Of a stretch of 62,000 bases of DNA, positions 32,951 to 44,939 are shown one piece after another (positions within the stretch are counted from its first letter, which is position 1; each line of letters opens with the position of its first letter). The stretch is from NCBI RefSeq assembly GCF_030272615.1, contig NC_081408.1, positions 337,374,793-337,436,792 of the forward strand. Reading direction: 5' to 3'. This DNA is from Cryptomeria japonica. Its lineage: Eukaryota; Streptophyta; Pinopsida; Cupressales; Cupressaceae. The translations under genes were made by a program, and so were the position numbers. The notes beneath the pieces are model-generated. The model had not been told where the DNA came from and did not search any database. It was given only the letters and a program-made list of their open reading frames with translations.

Positions 32951-34093
32951 AGAATCTCCTCAAGTTGTTAAACTTCTGCAAAAAGAGGACTTAGCTCTAA
33001 TACCAATTGTTAGGACCAGTAGGCAACTGAGAGGGGGGGGGTGAATCAGTTGTCTATTAATTTCAACCCAAATATAACTTAATCAAACCTGATGCATAAT
33101 ATCGGTAAACCAAACTTAATGTCGGTTGACAGTTTAACAGTTAATAATAGTATCGGTGAAGCTTAATGCATGAAACAGAAAGAGAAACAACATCCACAAC
33201 ACATAACACAAATATTTGTACATGGAAACCCTGTAAGGGGAAAAACCACGGTGGGAAACCTTACCCACAATCAGATGATACTACTGCAAATAGTATGTGT
33301 GTACAAATGGGGTCTGCACATGCAGAAAGGCCAACTGCCTAGAGCGCATTGCTCAAATGGGAGTCGCAATGACTACAGTAGGATGGTTAAATCCTAGATA
33401 ATGTACTGATCAAAATAGCATCCCCAATGCTGGATTCAGTACCGGTTAAGCTCTGATTGTCTTCTTCAAAACCTTCCTTGAATCTTCAAATGATGTATGC
33501 ATGAGTAGCTCTACTTATATTCGCATATACCGAATATCACAATATTACCTTCTCTCTTCTCTATTCTATATCAATCTCACAATTGAGATCTTACATATAT
33601 ACCAAAACGTAAGACCAAATGTGTAGGTAGGCTCACTAAGAATATTATAATTAAATCAATTACAAATGAATCAATATGTGATGCATCATGTCAGCTCAAT
33701 GCATTTACAATAATAACCAATCAATAAATCATCTCCATAACGTGTCGTGCTGATCTGGAATAGATAACGCTTGCTGTTCCATAACCTAGACCAATTTGTC
33801 AGTAACAACAAATATGCCAACTCGATTGGACCGATAACCAAATCACCAAAACAAGTGTCCAAACCATGTCTTTGACATAACCAAGTAATCTCCAGATGAT
33901 AATAGATCATCTCCAGTGTCGGTGAACAATATAACCTGTCGGTGAACAATATATCGGTGACTGCATAAGTCACTGAACATGCCGGTGAACATAATGTGTC
34001 AATTGAACATAACCAAAGATCTCCAGAAAGATAAGTGCTGATAAGTGTTGACATCAATGACAAAACCAATGCAACACATCCATAATACCAACA

Positions 34094-34640
34094 ATCACTC
34101 CTATCTAGCTTCAAGGCGGACTTTGTTTATCTTATGCACCTTAGGAGGGCGGACTTTCTTGCTTCATGACCATGCTCACACACCTCTTGGGCGGACTTGA
34201 TTAAATTTGTTTCTTGCAGCCTAGGCAGACTTTGTTACCTTTAGGCGCCATACTTATGTTCTTAGCCGGACTTTATGAAGATGATGCACCACATAGGAAG
34301 GCGAAATTTACTTAAGTTGTGCACCACTTTCCACCTCCAAGGCAGACTTTGTTAACTTCTTCAGGAACTATGGAGGGCGGACTTGAACATTTTCATGCTC
34401 TTCAATCATTTGTTGATTCCCTCACCCTTGGGCCGACTTCTTCACTTCCTTGCCCCTCAACTCTCCACTCATGGCGGACTTTGACATTTGCTTGCACTTG
34501 TAACATTCGGTAGGGCGAACTTCTCCAATATCATGACCCACCTCACCTTTCCCAAGGCGGACTTTGTTGATTCATGGAACCCCTTCATCATTTTCAAGGC
34601 GGACTTTGACTGATTCAGGAACCTCATGATCAAAACTTGA
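34094..34640 (-). repeat. LTR B array, right part (GGCGGACTTTG repeats)
   Basis: Thirteen copies of a degenerate GGCGGACTTTG core at 34115, 34148, 34190, 34224, 34264, 34300, 34341, 34376, 34431, 34473, 34514, 34556 and 34598, mostly 33-42 bp apart. With the left part this makes about 19 copies. It occupies the place in U3 that the hairpin array takes in A and D. Confidence 0.8.
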
Positions 34641-35236
34641 AATCTCCATAACTTGTGCAAATTTTACTGGATTATCTTGAAATTTGAAAACTATACTTCA
34701 TTCATCCATCGAATTCCTCAGGGTTCCTAAAATTTAGGAAATTGGCTTTTTGGGTCAAAACTTAGACTTTAGAAGGAATTTGTCTATCATTTCAGTGTAT
34801 TTCAATGTGAACAGTGCAAGCCCTAGATCCACTTTCTAAAAATAGAAAAAAGCAAGGTTCCCTAAAAAATAGGAAAAACTTTCTAAAATAGCCATTTTGG
34901 GGATCGTGCTCAAAATGCCAAAAACGAAACTTCCTAAAAAATATGAAAAAATAAAATGCAAAGCTTTCCAAAAATAGAAAGTTGTCCAAATTAGCTCAAA
35001 TCAATTGCAATCTTCATCCTTTGCGCTTTCTAGACACAATGACGATGTCTAGACTCTGTTCTAACCATGGCTTGCACACACTAACTCATAATGTTCAAAA
35101 CTCAGGCCGCTCAAAACTGACAAACTTGGCAATACTAACGCAGGAAGGTCACAAGGCTCTAGCAAAACCCCTATAAAGCAAGAAAAAGGGAGGGTCCCCA
35201 TTTGCAATGGGGTGATGTGTGAAAAAGGTCACAACA
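34641..35236 (-). other. LTR B 5' end: no gene, terminal hairpin at 35190-35236
   Basis: AT-rich U3 sequence with no meaningful frame. The last ~47 bp on the plus strand contain GGGTCCCC, hairpin CCCCATTTGCAATGGGG, TGATGTGTGAAAA and GGTCACAACA, matching LTR D almost base for base and LTR A closely. Confidence 0.65.
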
Positions 35237-36699
35237 AATCCTAACCCTACAAAGCGCAACGACATTGAATGCCATGCACAAACTCTACATAACTCAAGAG
35301 TTGTAGTGAGTAATTTGGCAATTCCAGTACTTCAACCATGTCATGCCCACTGTGGGTCAGATTGTACAAATTGGCAGCGCATTGTTATCTATCTGACTGT
35401 TAATGTACTGAATAGAGAAGTGCATGGATCCTAACTCTGTAAATCATAGTGGTATTGAATATCAAATAAAAAATCAGCCATTAAGTTGGGAGTTGTAATG
35501 ACATAAGATAGCACAATAATCCTTTGACATCAGGAATTCCAGAATCACCTATGACAATCAACTTAGCAGAGCCCACTCAGAATGTGGTTGTGGGAAGTTA
35601 TTTCCACAAGAAAGTGTATGCATGACATAGAAAATGGCATAAAGTCATGGTAGTAAGAGCTTTGACATCAAAATTTAGGAGAAAGAATGTCAGAAAAATC
35701 TGATGTCACTGAACGTAATGGCCACCAAAGCTTGTGGTCACTAAATGATGAATGTTACTAGATTTCAGCAAGACTGAAGTGACTTAGACAATCGGTAAAC
35801 ATTATCCAGGTCAATATGGATACACACAAGTGCAGCATGCATAGTGGAAAGGAAATGGGTGGAAAATCTAGAAGCAACAACTCTTGAATAAATGTGCAGT
35901 TATATGAACTTCCAAGGAATGAGTATTGTCTGACATTATTGAAATGTCAAGATTTTGAAGGAATTAAGCTTAGCCAACCGCTATAATAAATGTATAAGGA
36001 ATAGCCATCCACTTTTTCTTTTCTTATATCTAAGGGAATCGGCGGCCCAATGACTTGGTGCCCACTGACAAGATGCGAACAAGCAGGGTGAGCCCCTATA
36101 ACCTCCAAAACTCAGTGTGATGCCCCACTCCCATTCAGCAATTTGAATTGAGATTTGAACTTGAGTTAGCTAGCATGCCACACACTTAGAGTGATTGACC
36201 AAACTAATCAAACTAACCCTAAAGGACAAATAAACACCCACAATTATACCATGAATATTGAAACACTACAAAGGACCACTAAGGTAGGGGAACAATTAGA
36301 AGTTTACGTAATTGGTCTTGGTCATATGGATGCTTAATATATGCTAAACAAAGATCATTAAGATTTTTCCTATTGATTGAGTAGATGAAGGACACAATGT
36401 TATATTTATGTTCTCTACTAAGAGTTGACAATTCTTGAAACCATACAAGCCATAAATCATACTTGCTAAGACCCTCATAACCTGACCCTCCATACTCATC
36501 TCTCATGCCGAAAACATGTCCCCAACTCAAAGTCTCATATAGGGATGTCTACATACATTAGGAGGCTTCATATGTTGTTTCTTACATCTGTATACATGTC
36601 CTTGAAGCATTGCTTTGAAATTGAGAAACTTCCTATAGAGGTTTCTCAAATATCATATAAATTAAACTGGGTTTTCCCAAAGTGCTAATATAGTCAAAG
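35237..36699. other. Intergenic sequence, no gene seen
   Basis: Begins with AATCC, the right target copy for LTR B. The longest frames are below 85 codons and carry no motif. I see no ordered repeats. Confidence 0.5.
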
Positions 36700-36950
36700 G
36701 TGTCGAACTTCATTGGTTAAATCATTGGGTTCTCATTGTGCAGACTCAAGTTCAAATCTCCAAACGTGACATCTAGTATAGATTTCTAAGTTGTGACTCT
36801 TTGACTTCCAATTCTACGTTGGAGCTAATACTAGTCTATTTTGTACTTTGATAGCATTTAAGAGCTAATCTTGGTCTCATTTGTACTTGACCACTCATAT
36901 GAGCTATACATGTAAGTGTTATCCAATATTTTAAAAAAAGTGTCCATGTA
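36700..36950 (+). repeat. Possible tRNA-derived SINE
   Basis: At 36707-36765 a tRNA-like head is visible: CATTGGTTAAATCATTGGG resembles a pol III A-box region, and AGTTCAAATCTCC about 40 bp later resembles a B box (GGTTCAAATCC type). A tRNA-unrelated body of about 150 bp follows, ending near an A-rich run at about 36936. I could not define target duplications, so this is tentative. Confidence 0.4.
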
Positions 36951-37200
36951 TGATTGAAAAAAATTAATACACTAATAGTCATGTAATTTTGTATTTTTTA
37001 CATTAAAATTTACAAGCTTTTTTGTAGACAAAAAAGTTCTCATCAATTCCCAAAGAGGTAAGTAATATTACAAAGATAAACAAGAATAAGGCATTAAAGT
37101 TTTATTGTTTGTTTGCAAATAGAGCCATCTCAATAGCCATTATACCATGCTTTTAAAGTAATGGCCTTCCTCTCCCAATTGTAAGAGTTGGTAAAGAATA

Positions 37201-37517
37201 TTCTAATACCATGTAAGATTTGGCTAAGGAGATAACCACTCAACATCTAGGAGCTTCAATGAAAGCACAAGAGAGATCTAAAATGAGAGAATAATTCTAT
37301 TATATCAAAAGATGCAAGTATACAAACATGATTCACAATGAGAAACCCTTGCATATATAGGCAAGAGTGAGTCATAGGATAACATAAGTTTATGATGTGT
37401 CAAAATCTTGTGTCTTGAGACACAAAAAATAAACGCCCCAAGTAAACTTAAATAACAAGGTGTGAAAAGGAACCAAGAGGGGAACCAATTAGATTATATA
37501 CCTAGTCAACACTAACA
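37201..37517 (-). mobile_element. Small copia LTR with primer-site remnant
   Basis: The minus strand from 37517 reads TGTTAGTGTTGAC and ends ...AAATCTTACA at 37212, giving a 306-bp LTR with TG...CA ends. Directly inside it, 37201-37211 reads TGGTATTAGAA on the minus strand, a decayed Met-tRNA primer site. A TATA-like CTATATATGC lies near 37355. Overall layout resembles the copia 1 LTR. The internal region left of 37200 is not recognisable. Confidence 0.65.
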
Positions 37518-39949
37518 CCTGACCTTAAATGCAACTTAGAGTAAATGAGAAAACAGTAAACACAGATGGGTCTCAACAATGAGGCTTGATAAAGTACCCA
37601 TGTACAAATGTGATGCCTCTCAAAAGATGAGAAGGTGAAAACCCGTAATAAAACTCCCCCCGAGAATGGATGAAGGGAGAAGATCTAGGTGAACCCCCCT
37701 TGAAAAAGTGAGAAGCATGAATCCCAATGCAAGGAAAAACTCCCTTCTAACTTAGAAAGAAAAAGAGAGACCATCCAACCCACCCTCAAGTAGCCTGTTA
37801 CACCAATGGTATATACTCCACATTGGATGGTGAAGATGGTCAAAGATAATCAAACAACATCCCTCTCCTTGAGAAGAAAGAAAGCCAAAGGTACATGCAG
37901 ATAATCTTCCCATTGCAAAAAGAAATATGTAAGGAGAACTCAAGATGTAGGTCTCTAAAAGTTGCTAAGTGTTGTTATTGCTCACATGCTGACATGTCAA
38001 AACCAAGAGGTGCCACGATCAAATCAAGAGTCGCCACTCAAACAAAAGAAAATGAAAAATCTAGAACCTACTGAAAATAAATGTAGAACAATAACAAATA
38101 TGAAAACTAATTCTCTAAATACTATTCAAGGATCTCCTAGCCAATGCCAAAATATGACAAATGGATAGGTGGAGAAAGTACACAAGGGCTTGAATGTGCC
38201 CTCATGACATTTAAAGAATATATGCAACTCCATAGGAGCTAACATCAAAGAGGAGATGATTGTCATCAATGATGTCCTCAAAATCTGCAAGAAGGGACTC
38301 ACAAACTAAACCTTATATGTTTGTCAAGTACTCATCCCATGTAGTTGTATTTAGAAGACGATGATCTTGTTCCATTGAATCATTGGAAGCCATGGATGTA
38401 ACACCACTACACTTTAAAGAAGTGGGAAATGGAGATAGAATATCAGCACATCTCTAGAACCTAAATTGATGAAAGGATACCAAAATTCAAATGACCATAT
38501 TGTATCTCCTCAAAAGTATCCATACTAGATGTTTGAGTGTAAACAACTATAAAATATGCAATGTTGGAAGTGTAGAGTCCTCAACCTCCAGATGCTGACT
38601 TGAAGATGTAAGAGGTGAAGCTTCTATTGGTATCTAAATAAGAGGCGTAGAAGTTGAAGAATCAACTAGATCTTTGTAGGAGAAAGTCTTGATCACCCTT
38701 TGATGTTCAAGACTTTTCCACTAATCTAGCACCTCCGTTGTATCATCAAAATATGGAATTTTATCACAATCTAGGGGAACAAGACAGTCGAAAATAAGAT
38801 CATCTAGGAAAGAATGATTACCTAAATCTCCATATATTTCCTAAATTTTGGTCCAATGAGCACAAGGGGTTTTAATGCCAAATATGACAAACAAGGCATT
38901 GATGTCAACTAAATCCTCTGACATGATAGTGTTTGGGGTACCCGTTAGCCTATTTTTTGCCCATTGATCTAAATAGCCATATCGGTCAAAAGATGTTGTC
39001 TTTATGAGGTCTTGGAGCAGTTATTGGACTTAAAAAAGGATTTTTGAAATTCTCTCAAAAGGTAAAGGTTTGATAAAACGTCTCTTTTTTAGAAAGTGTC
39101 TTGAGCACTTAATAAGGTTTTTAAAACCTTAACCTTGTTGAAAATGGAAAAAAATATTCAAAAACATTTTCCAAGTCCACATGCATGAGTGGAGGAAAAT
39201 CACATTTATGAAAAGTTTGAGTGATGAAGAGGTCGGCCATTTAGGGTTTTTTGACATGTTTTGTTTACCTCAAAAGTTTATCTAGCTACAATGGCAGCCA
39301 AGGTAATTTCAAACACCTTTTTGAAGGAGAAAGTAGAGAATTTAGTCTTCTTCAACACTCAGCCCCGAGTTTTCACAAGTACATAACATGGGCTTACTAT
39401 ATGCCTTCATTTAATAGCTTTAAAGGCACTATTTCAAGGCAGTTATACATAGAAGGGTATCAATGATGGGCAAAGGAAGTGCAGAAATGATTGTTTGGCC
39501 CTTTATGATCATTTTATTTTCAACCATGCAAAGTCATCCAAGGGTTGTGGGAGGTAACAGTGAGAAAGGAAAGACAGAGTTCAATTCATAAGCAAAAGGT
39601 AGTGTACATCTACAAATCTAATCATCTTAAAGACAGATTCACTTCATAAAAGACAATGTAGAAAGAGGGCAGGGACAATCATAGCAATCAGGTAAACACA
39701 AGTTGGATGGTACCATCGGTATGAAAGTGACTAGAGGCAAAAAAGCAAGGGAGTTTCATGATAAAGCCTCACATAGAAAACCAAGAGCAAGAGTAGGACA
39801 TATCTAATAACCTCTAGAAGTGACAATCAAAGGAAAGAATGACCAAAATACTGTCAATGCATGACCACCTTAGAGGCAGAGGATTCTTCCACAATACCCC
39901 ATATTGTTTTCTTTTTGGTTTTTTCATGTGACAAGGGTGTTGCCTTGTG
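37518..39949. other. Non-coding stretch, no gene seen
   Basis: Contains only short frames and AT-rich sequence. Some of it (37560-37740) has the look of decayed copia untranslated sequence, with CTCCCCC and GGTGAA words, but nothing I can assign. Confidence 0.4.
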
Positions 39950-39954
39950 TTTTT

Positions 39955-41604
39955 TGTAATGTCCCCTTCCTAATTTGCCCTACATTTTGCTCTAGAATCA
40001 CTTGCAACAAATTAGGGTTAGGGTTACATCTTACCAAGTAAAATATCTTTTTAGATAATGTGATCTTGGATTTGAATCTTGCAATCATAACATAACATAT
40101 AGATGCGTACACGCACACACATTCAAACTTCCAATTATTAGGGTTAGACAAGTTCACATCATATTCATATAATATCTATATTATTATTCAAACACATTAG
40201 GGTTTGGGGGAAGAAGCATGATAGGTCCATAGGTCAGCTCAAAGCCATCCCACACTAAGACCAAGAGCAGAACTTTGGCCCTCTTGGCTCTGATGGCAAG
40301 TAACATGGGCATCCATTTGGGGTATCCTACCTAGGGGGGTTTTTGTACCTGCTTTCCCTATCCATCCTCCATCTCCTAAGATTAATAGCCATCAAGAGTC
40401 AAAGAGATGATCATAATGGAGGTTCCTCCATTGTCCTATCTAAGAGCTTTGGCCCTCTTGGCCCTGGTGGCAAGCAACATGGACATCCACTCAAGGTATC
40501 CTACCTAGAGGGCAATCCTCATGATTTATATTGAGGACATTCCTTCCTTACACCTCCTTCCTTCTATACATGATAGGGGTTTACAAACAGATTTATTGAG
40601 GACATATGCATTTATATTATTATCTACACCAAACACGTAAGCAATGCTAGAGAATATCTTCATAATGCATACACTAAGTACTCATTTCATGCATACCACA
40701 AATGGAGAAGATCGTCAATGTCTGCAACATATAGAGATCCCTAATATGATTTATGTGCTTGAATTCTGAAGACTGTTCTATTCTCTCTTGCTGCTGACTG
40801 TATTGTTCTTCCCTTGATGGCTTGGTCTATTTGCTGGATGTTTTTTAATCCTTATGAGGCTTGATGTTCCTTGAAAATGATTGCTTGATCATTCCTTCCA
40901 ATGTGGTCTTCTACCTTTTACATCTTCACGTCTCTTTGAAGTGAGACAACTTTGGAGTTGATGTCCTTCAAGAATGATCACAATATTTCTTACCAATCCT
41001 CTTCGAATGAAACCTTCACCCATTATAATTTCCAATGTGAGGGAGAGTCACCCCACTTGGTCATGCCTTCCCTTTGCAAAGGTCACAACCTTTCACAATT
41101 ACCACCGTTTCAATCACAACCTGACATCATTTCTGTCCTTAAAAGTTACTTCCTTATTTTCTGCTCATTCCTTTCTTCTTTCATCAATCCTTCCTTAATC
41201 CCTATGCTCCATTCATCCTTCTTCTCTTCATTCCATTCCTTGATTGATGCCTGCACCTTTCTGTATTAAACTCAGAATCAGAATTTCTACCTTCCCCTTC
41301 ATATTAATTGCTTACTCTTTTATACCTTCATATCTCATTGAGGAAATACATCTTTCGGAAAGAGATATCCCTTTAAAGGGCACGTCTCCTCATTGCTGTC
41401 TTATTATTTAAATCAGATCTGTACTTCTGATTGTAGATTAAAGATTGATGCTTCTAATGAAGTTCTCTTCTCCCTTTTATACCTCCTGTTTGAGGGAGTC
41501 ACAAATTTTCATTTAATGCATTTTGACCATTCATTAAACTTAATGAAATTTTGATTAATTTTAATTTTATTATTAAAATCCTACTTCAAAATGGGGACAT
41601 TACA
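39955..41604 (-). mobile_element. 1650-bp solo LTR with TTTTT target duplication
   Basis: The ends are TGTAATGTCCCC (39955) and GGGGACATTACA (ending 41604), a perfect 12-bp inverted match. The flanks are TTTTT on both sides (39950-39954, 41605-41609), so the insertion is in a T run. The minus strand has GGTATAAAAGGG near 41477-41486, suggesting minus orientation. Inside, a ~75-bp segment with CTTTGGCCCTCTTGGC is present twice (about 40270 and 40448). No coding region. Confidence 0.8.
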
Positions 41605-41609
41605 TTTTT

Positions 41610-43280
41610 TTTCTATCTTGAATGGTGAAGATGTGTTTTGTTAGTATTTGGGAAGATTTTGCATTAGATGAGGCCAATATTGCACCGAAACTGCTATAAA
41701 CTTTGTCAATGCTAACTTGTGGATGGTCATATGCATACAGTCCTATAGGCATTCCTCAGAGTGTTAAAAGGTGAAATGTGCTAATATTGTGTTTTGCTAG
41801 ATTGAACAGGGGTATATGAAGGTTTGTAGTGGTCAACATTAATTTGATTGACAACAATAACCCTGCTTTATCGTTCAAGAATCAAAACCCATGCCACTGC
41901 ATGTGTCCTCATAGACAGTTTTCACAATAAAAGGATTGTTTTAAGACAGTCAACAACGGCCATTAGAGAGGAATAGTATGGTATTTACTAAAGCCCTAAG
42001 GCACCTGTCTAATGTTCAGGGAGGTCTAATGTTTAGGGTGATATCAAGGATGATCAGCTTTCATATAATGCACTATTAAAAGTTGCAAAGGGTGTGGAAA
42101 TCAAAGATAATAGGCACAGTTGCATAAGTATGAAGGCACTTGACAGAAAGGGGCAGCAAAGGTGATCGATAAGAAGACGGTGATGAAAAGATAAGTACAC
42201 TCCAAACATGACAATGCTAAGGGATAGTATGTGTTAGTAGGAATCAAGCATAAGAGGGCAGAGTTTTGAATGTAAGTTTCATGTAAGTAAATCTTCAGGC
42301 ATCAAAGGCCTTTGTAACAGTCAAAAGGAATGTAAGCAGAGAAGTGTTGAGTGTCAAGTGCGAAACATGACATAACAAAGGCAAAATAGCAGAAATGACA
42401 AATAAGACATCATGGAGACAGTTCATCCTACTATGAGCATTCCTATGCATGCATGGAAGGGTTCTTACAGGAGATAAATGGACAATTTCTATGCTATGAC
42501 AGTCATGTCAAGGGCTCAAAGGATAAACCGTAAAATGTGTCTAAGAAGCAAGATAGCAATGACAGTTAGAAATAGATGAAGGCATATAATAGTGCAGAGG
42601 TGGATTCATTGTTGGAGTCTTGTGTTACCAAGGCAGAGAGGCAGTGTTCAAAATGGCAGGGTAGGACAAAGTATGGAAGGTTTTCTCCAGAATTTAAGTG
42701 ACAAATGTTAAAACGTCTTTAAGAAAGTTGTGGTTTGTGCTGTCAAATGATAGTCAATGTGATACACTCCATGGACTGTTTAACATATGACAATCAATGA
42801 CAGTTGAGTATGAAAATTACGAATGAGCAGAGCATAAATAGTTGCTTGAGGGTAGTCAAGGAATTCATAACAGATGAACAATAAATAGAAGCAGTTTATT
42901 AAGATTGTACAGGTAAGAGATGACAGTGGCAGTTAAGAGATAAAAGAGGACAAAGTTCTTCGCAGAGAAAAGAAAGGTTTATCAGCATTTAACTGGCAAG
43001 AATGAACATGTACAGAGCGGTTTGAAGGCCTTTTGACTTAGTTTCAAGCAATTTGGGGAGTCTTTAATGAACATTTTCAGTTTCATCTGACCCAAGGCAG
43101 TATCAATCCAACAAAGGCATGAAAAAGTCACATTTCCTATTACTTTGGGAAGCTGGTAGAGCAGTTTGGCAAGGTGAAGCAGGAATAAAGGAAATAAAGA
43201 GGAGATAAAGGGCAGTTTAAGGGAGCTTTTAACTCAGTTGGCAGGAGCTGAAGACCATTTCCAAGCATCTAGGGACACCT
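41610..43280. other. Non-coding stretch, possible decayed LTR sequence
   Basis: No frame of note. The sequence runs into the duplicated TATA- and AATAAA-bearing segment at 43281 and may be the U3 of an unrecognised LTR, but I cannot find both ends. Confidence 0.35.
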
Positions 43281-44100
43281 ATAGCCAACAAAGCAAAACA
43301 CACGTCTTCCTCTTTATTGCACATGTTGCAAACATTTAGGAGGTCATTGTAGACTATAAAGCACAGCCTTAGGCTCATTTTGTAGCTAGTTCTTGCTGTC
43401 ATAGGCCAAGATAGCAATCTGAAAACCAGTTCTTTCGGGTATTGTAACAGCAAAGAGACTCATTTTCAGATATGTACAGCTGTTTGTAAACACTTTTGAT
43501 CAATAAAATAAGCTATTTCTCATTGCTGTTTACTGTGCAAAACACTTAAGATAGTTGATGTAATCTTATGGTAAGGTTATTTTCCCTTTGATTTTTGGCC
43601 TATTTGTTTGCCTTTATGTAGAAAATATGTACTGTTGCAAGTCATAACTCCTGTTTAATCAGTTAAAGAAAAAGCTTAAGTTGTGATAGCATAGCCAACA
43701 AAGAAAAACACACGTCTTCCTCTTTATTGCACATGTTGCAAACATTTAGGAGGTCATTGTAGACTATAAAGCACAGCCTTAGGCTCATTTTGTAGCTAGT
43801 TCTTGCTGTCATAGGCCAAGATAGCAATCTGAAAACCAGTTCTTTCAGGTATTGTAACTGCAAAGAGACTCATTTTCAGATATGTACAGCTGTTTGTAAA
43901 CACTTTTGATCAATAAAATAAGCTATTTCTCATTGCTGTTTACTGTGCAAAACACTTAAGATAGTTGATGCAATCTTATGGTAAGATTATTTTCCCTTTG
44001 ATTTTTGGCCTAATTGTTTGCCTTTATGTAGGAAATATGTACTGTTGCAAGTCATAACTCATGTTTAACCAGTTAAAGAAAAAGCTTAAGTTGTGATAGC
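43281..44100 (+). repeat. Tandem duplication, 2 x 410 bp
   Basis: 43281-43690 is repeated at 43691-44100 with only a handful of changes (starts ATAGCCAACAAAG, ends TTAAGTTGTGATAGC). Each unit carries GACTATAAAGCAC about 75 bp in and GATCAATAAAATAAGC about 230 bp in, i.e. a possible TATA box and polyadenylation signal in plus order. Confidence 0.9.
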
Positions 44101-44939
44101 ATTTCTACTTCCTTCTAGATGTTGTCCTTGATATATTGAACCTAGTTGTGAAACATTGTTGCAAGACATATAAAATATTGAGTTGTGTATGTCATGGTTC
44201 AAGTTGTTGATTATATTGTGTGTCTAAAACATCAGTATAGGTTTGAAATCAGTTTGGTGCATCACTATAGTAATCATAGGTTTCACTACAAGCCATCTCT
44301 TTTCCTTTTTCTCTAGGTTACCAGTACATCTAGGTTTTCCCCCGAATCCACGTACGATTTGACTCGGATTTGGATTCGAACTAGAATCCCTATGGAATCG
44401 AACAAGGTTCCTGCATTTGCCCTCTGAAACGTATCCACATTTTCAACCATGAATCCCGATGTATGTGAAATGACGTTGCATTTTTTTGCTGATTTCGTGG
44501 CGTTTTTTGACGAATCAACGTCGAATGCTGATTTCGAGGTTTTTTTCCACCTTTTAGAATGAAAACGGGTTAACCCTAAATCAAAATAAACTTATTTCCT
44601 TTCAGATTTTTTGTGCAGCTGAAAGGAACAGACGCGGGCAGACACGAAAGGAACAGGCGCGGGCAGACATGAAAGGAACAGACGCGACCTACACAAAAGG
44701 TGATGCAGGCGACACACGACCACAGGCAAGAGCTCGACGCAAGGAACAGACGTGGGCAAACACGGCCATAGGCAAGAGCTCAACGTAGCAGGGCAAGCAC
44801 GACATGGGAAGAGATCGACACAACTCTCGAACACGACACAGGTTTTTTTTTCATCACAAATTTAAAAATTTTGTTACAAACTATAGAACTATTCTATAGT
44901 TTTAGAATTTATATTTATTTTTTTATTTGTTTGTTTATT

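Larger units (their letters stand above)
27308..34093 (-). mobile_element. Copia 2: nearly complete Ty1/copia element
   Basis: The LTRs are 27308-28394 (3') and 33008-34093 (5'), about 1087 and 1086 bp and very similar. The primer site next to the 5' LTR reads TTGGTATTAGAGC on the minus strand (32995-33007), one change from the Met-tRNA type. A purine tract AAAGGGGGAGAT precedes the 3' LTR (28395-28406). The flanks carry a 17-bp direct repeat CACTCCTATCTAGCTTC (27291-27307 and 34096-34112) instead of 5 bp, and two extra bases AT (34094-34095) at the 5' end. The 3' LTR has a run of 21 G (27340-27360), against 9 G in the other LTR (33033-33041). Confidence 0.93.
1386..35236 (-). mobile_element. 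LTR B: outer long LTR holding all nested insertions
   Basis: The right end reads GGTCACAACA (35227-35236) and the left end TGTTGGTGTC (1386-1395), giving TGTTGTGACC...CCAACA in transcription order, as in LTRs A and D. The flanks are GATCC (1381-1385) and AATCC (35237-35241), a target duplication with one G/A transition. Pieces of B now present are 34094-35236, 26830-27307, 22952-24059, 16571-18615 and 1386 to about 2080. Everything between them is a later insertion. I cannot tell whether B was a solo LTR or part of a full element whose internal region went with the deletion at about 2081. The near-matching duplication is the main reason to assign 1386-2080 to B and not to a 3' LTR of element A. 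Confidence 0.7.

Noticed and set aside
36700-36785. Functional tRNA gene
   Set aside because: Box A and B words are present but the sequence cannot fold into a cloverleaf with paired acceptor ends; a SINE head is likelier.
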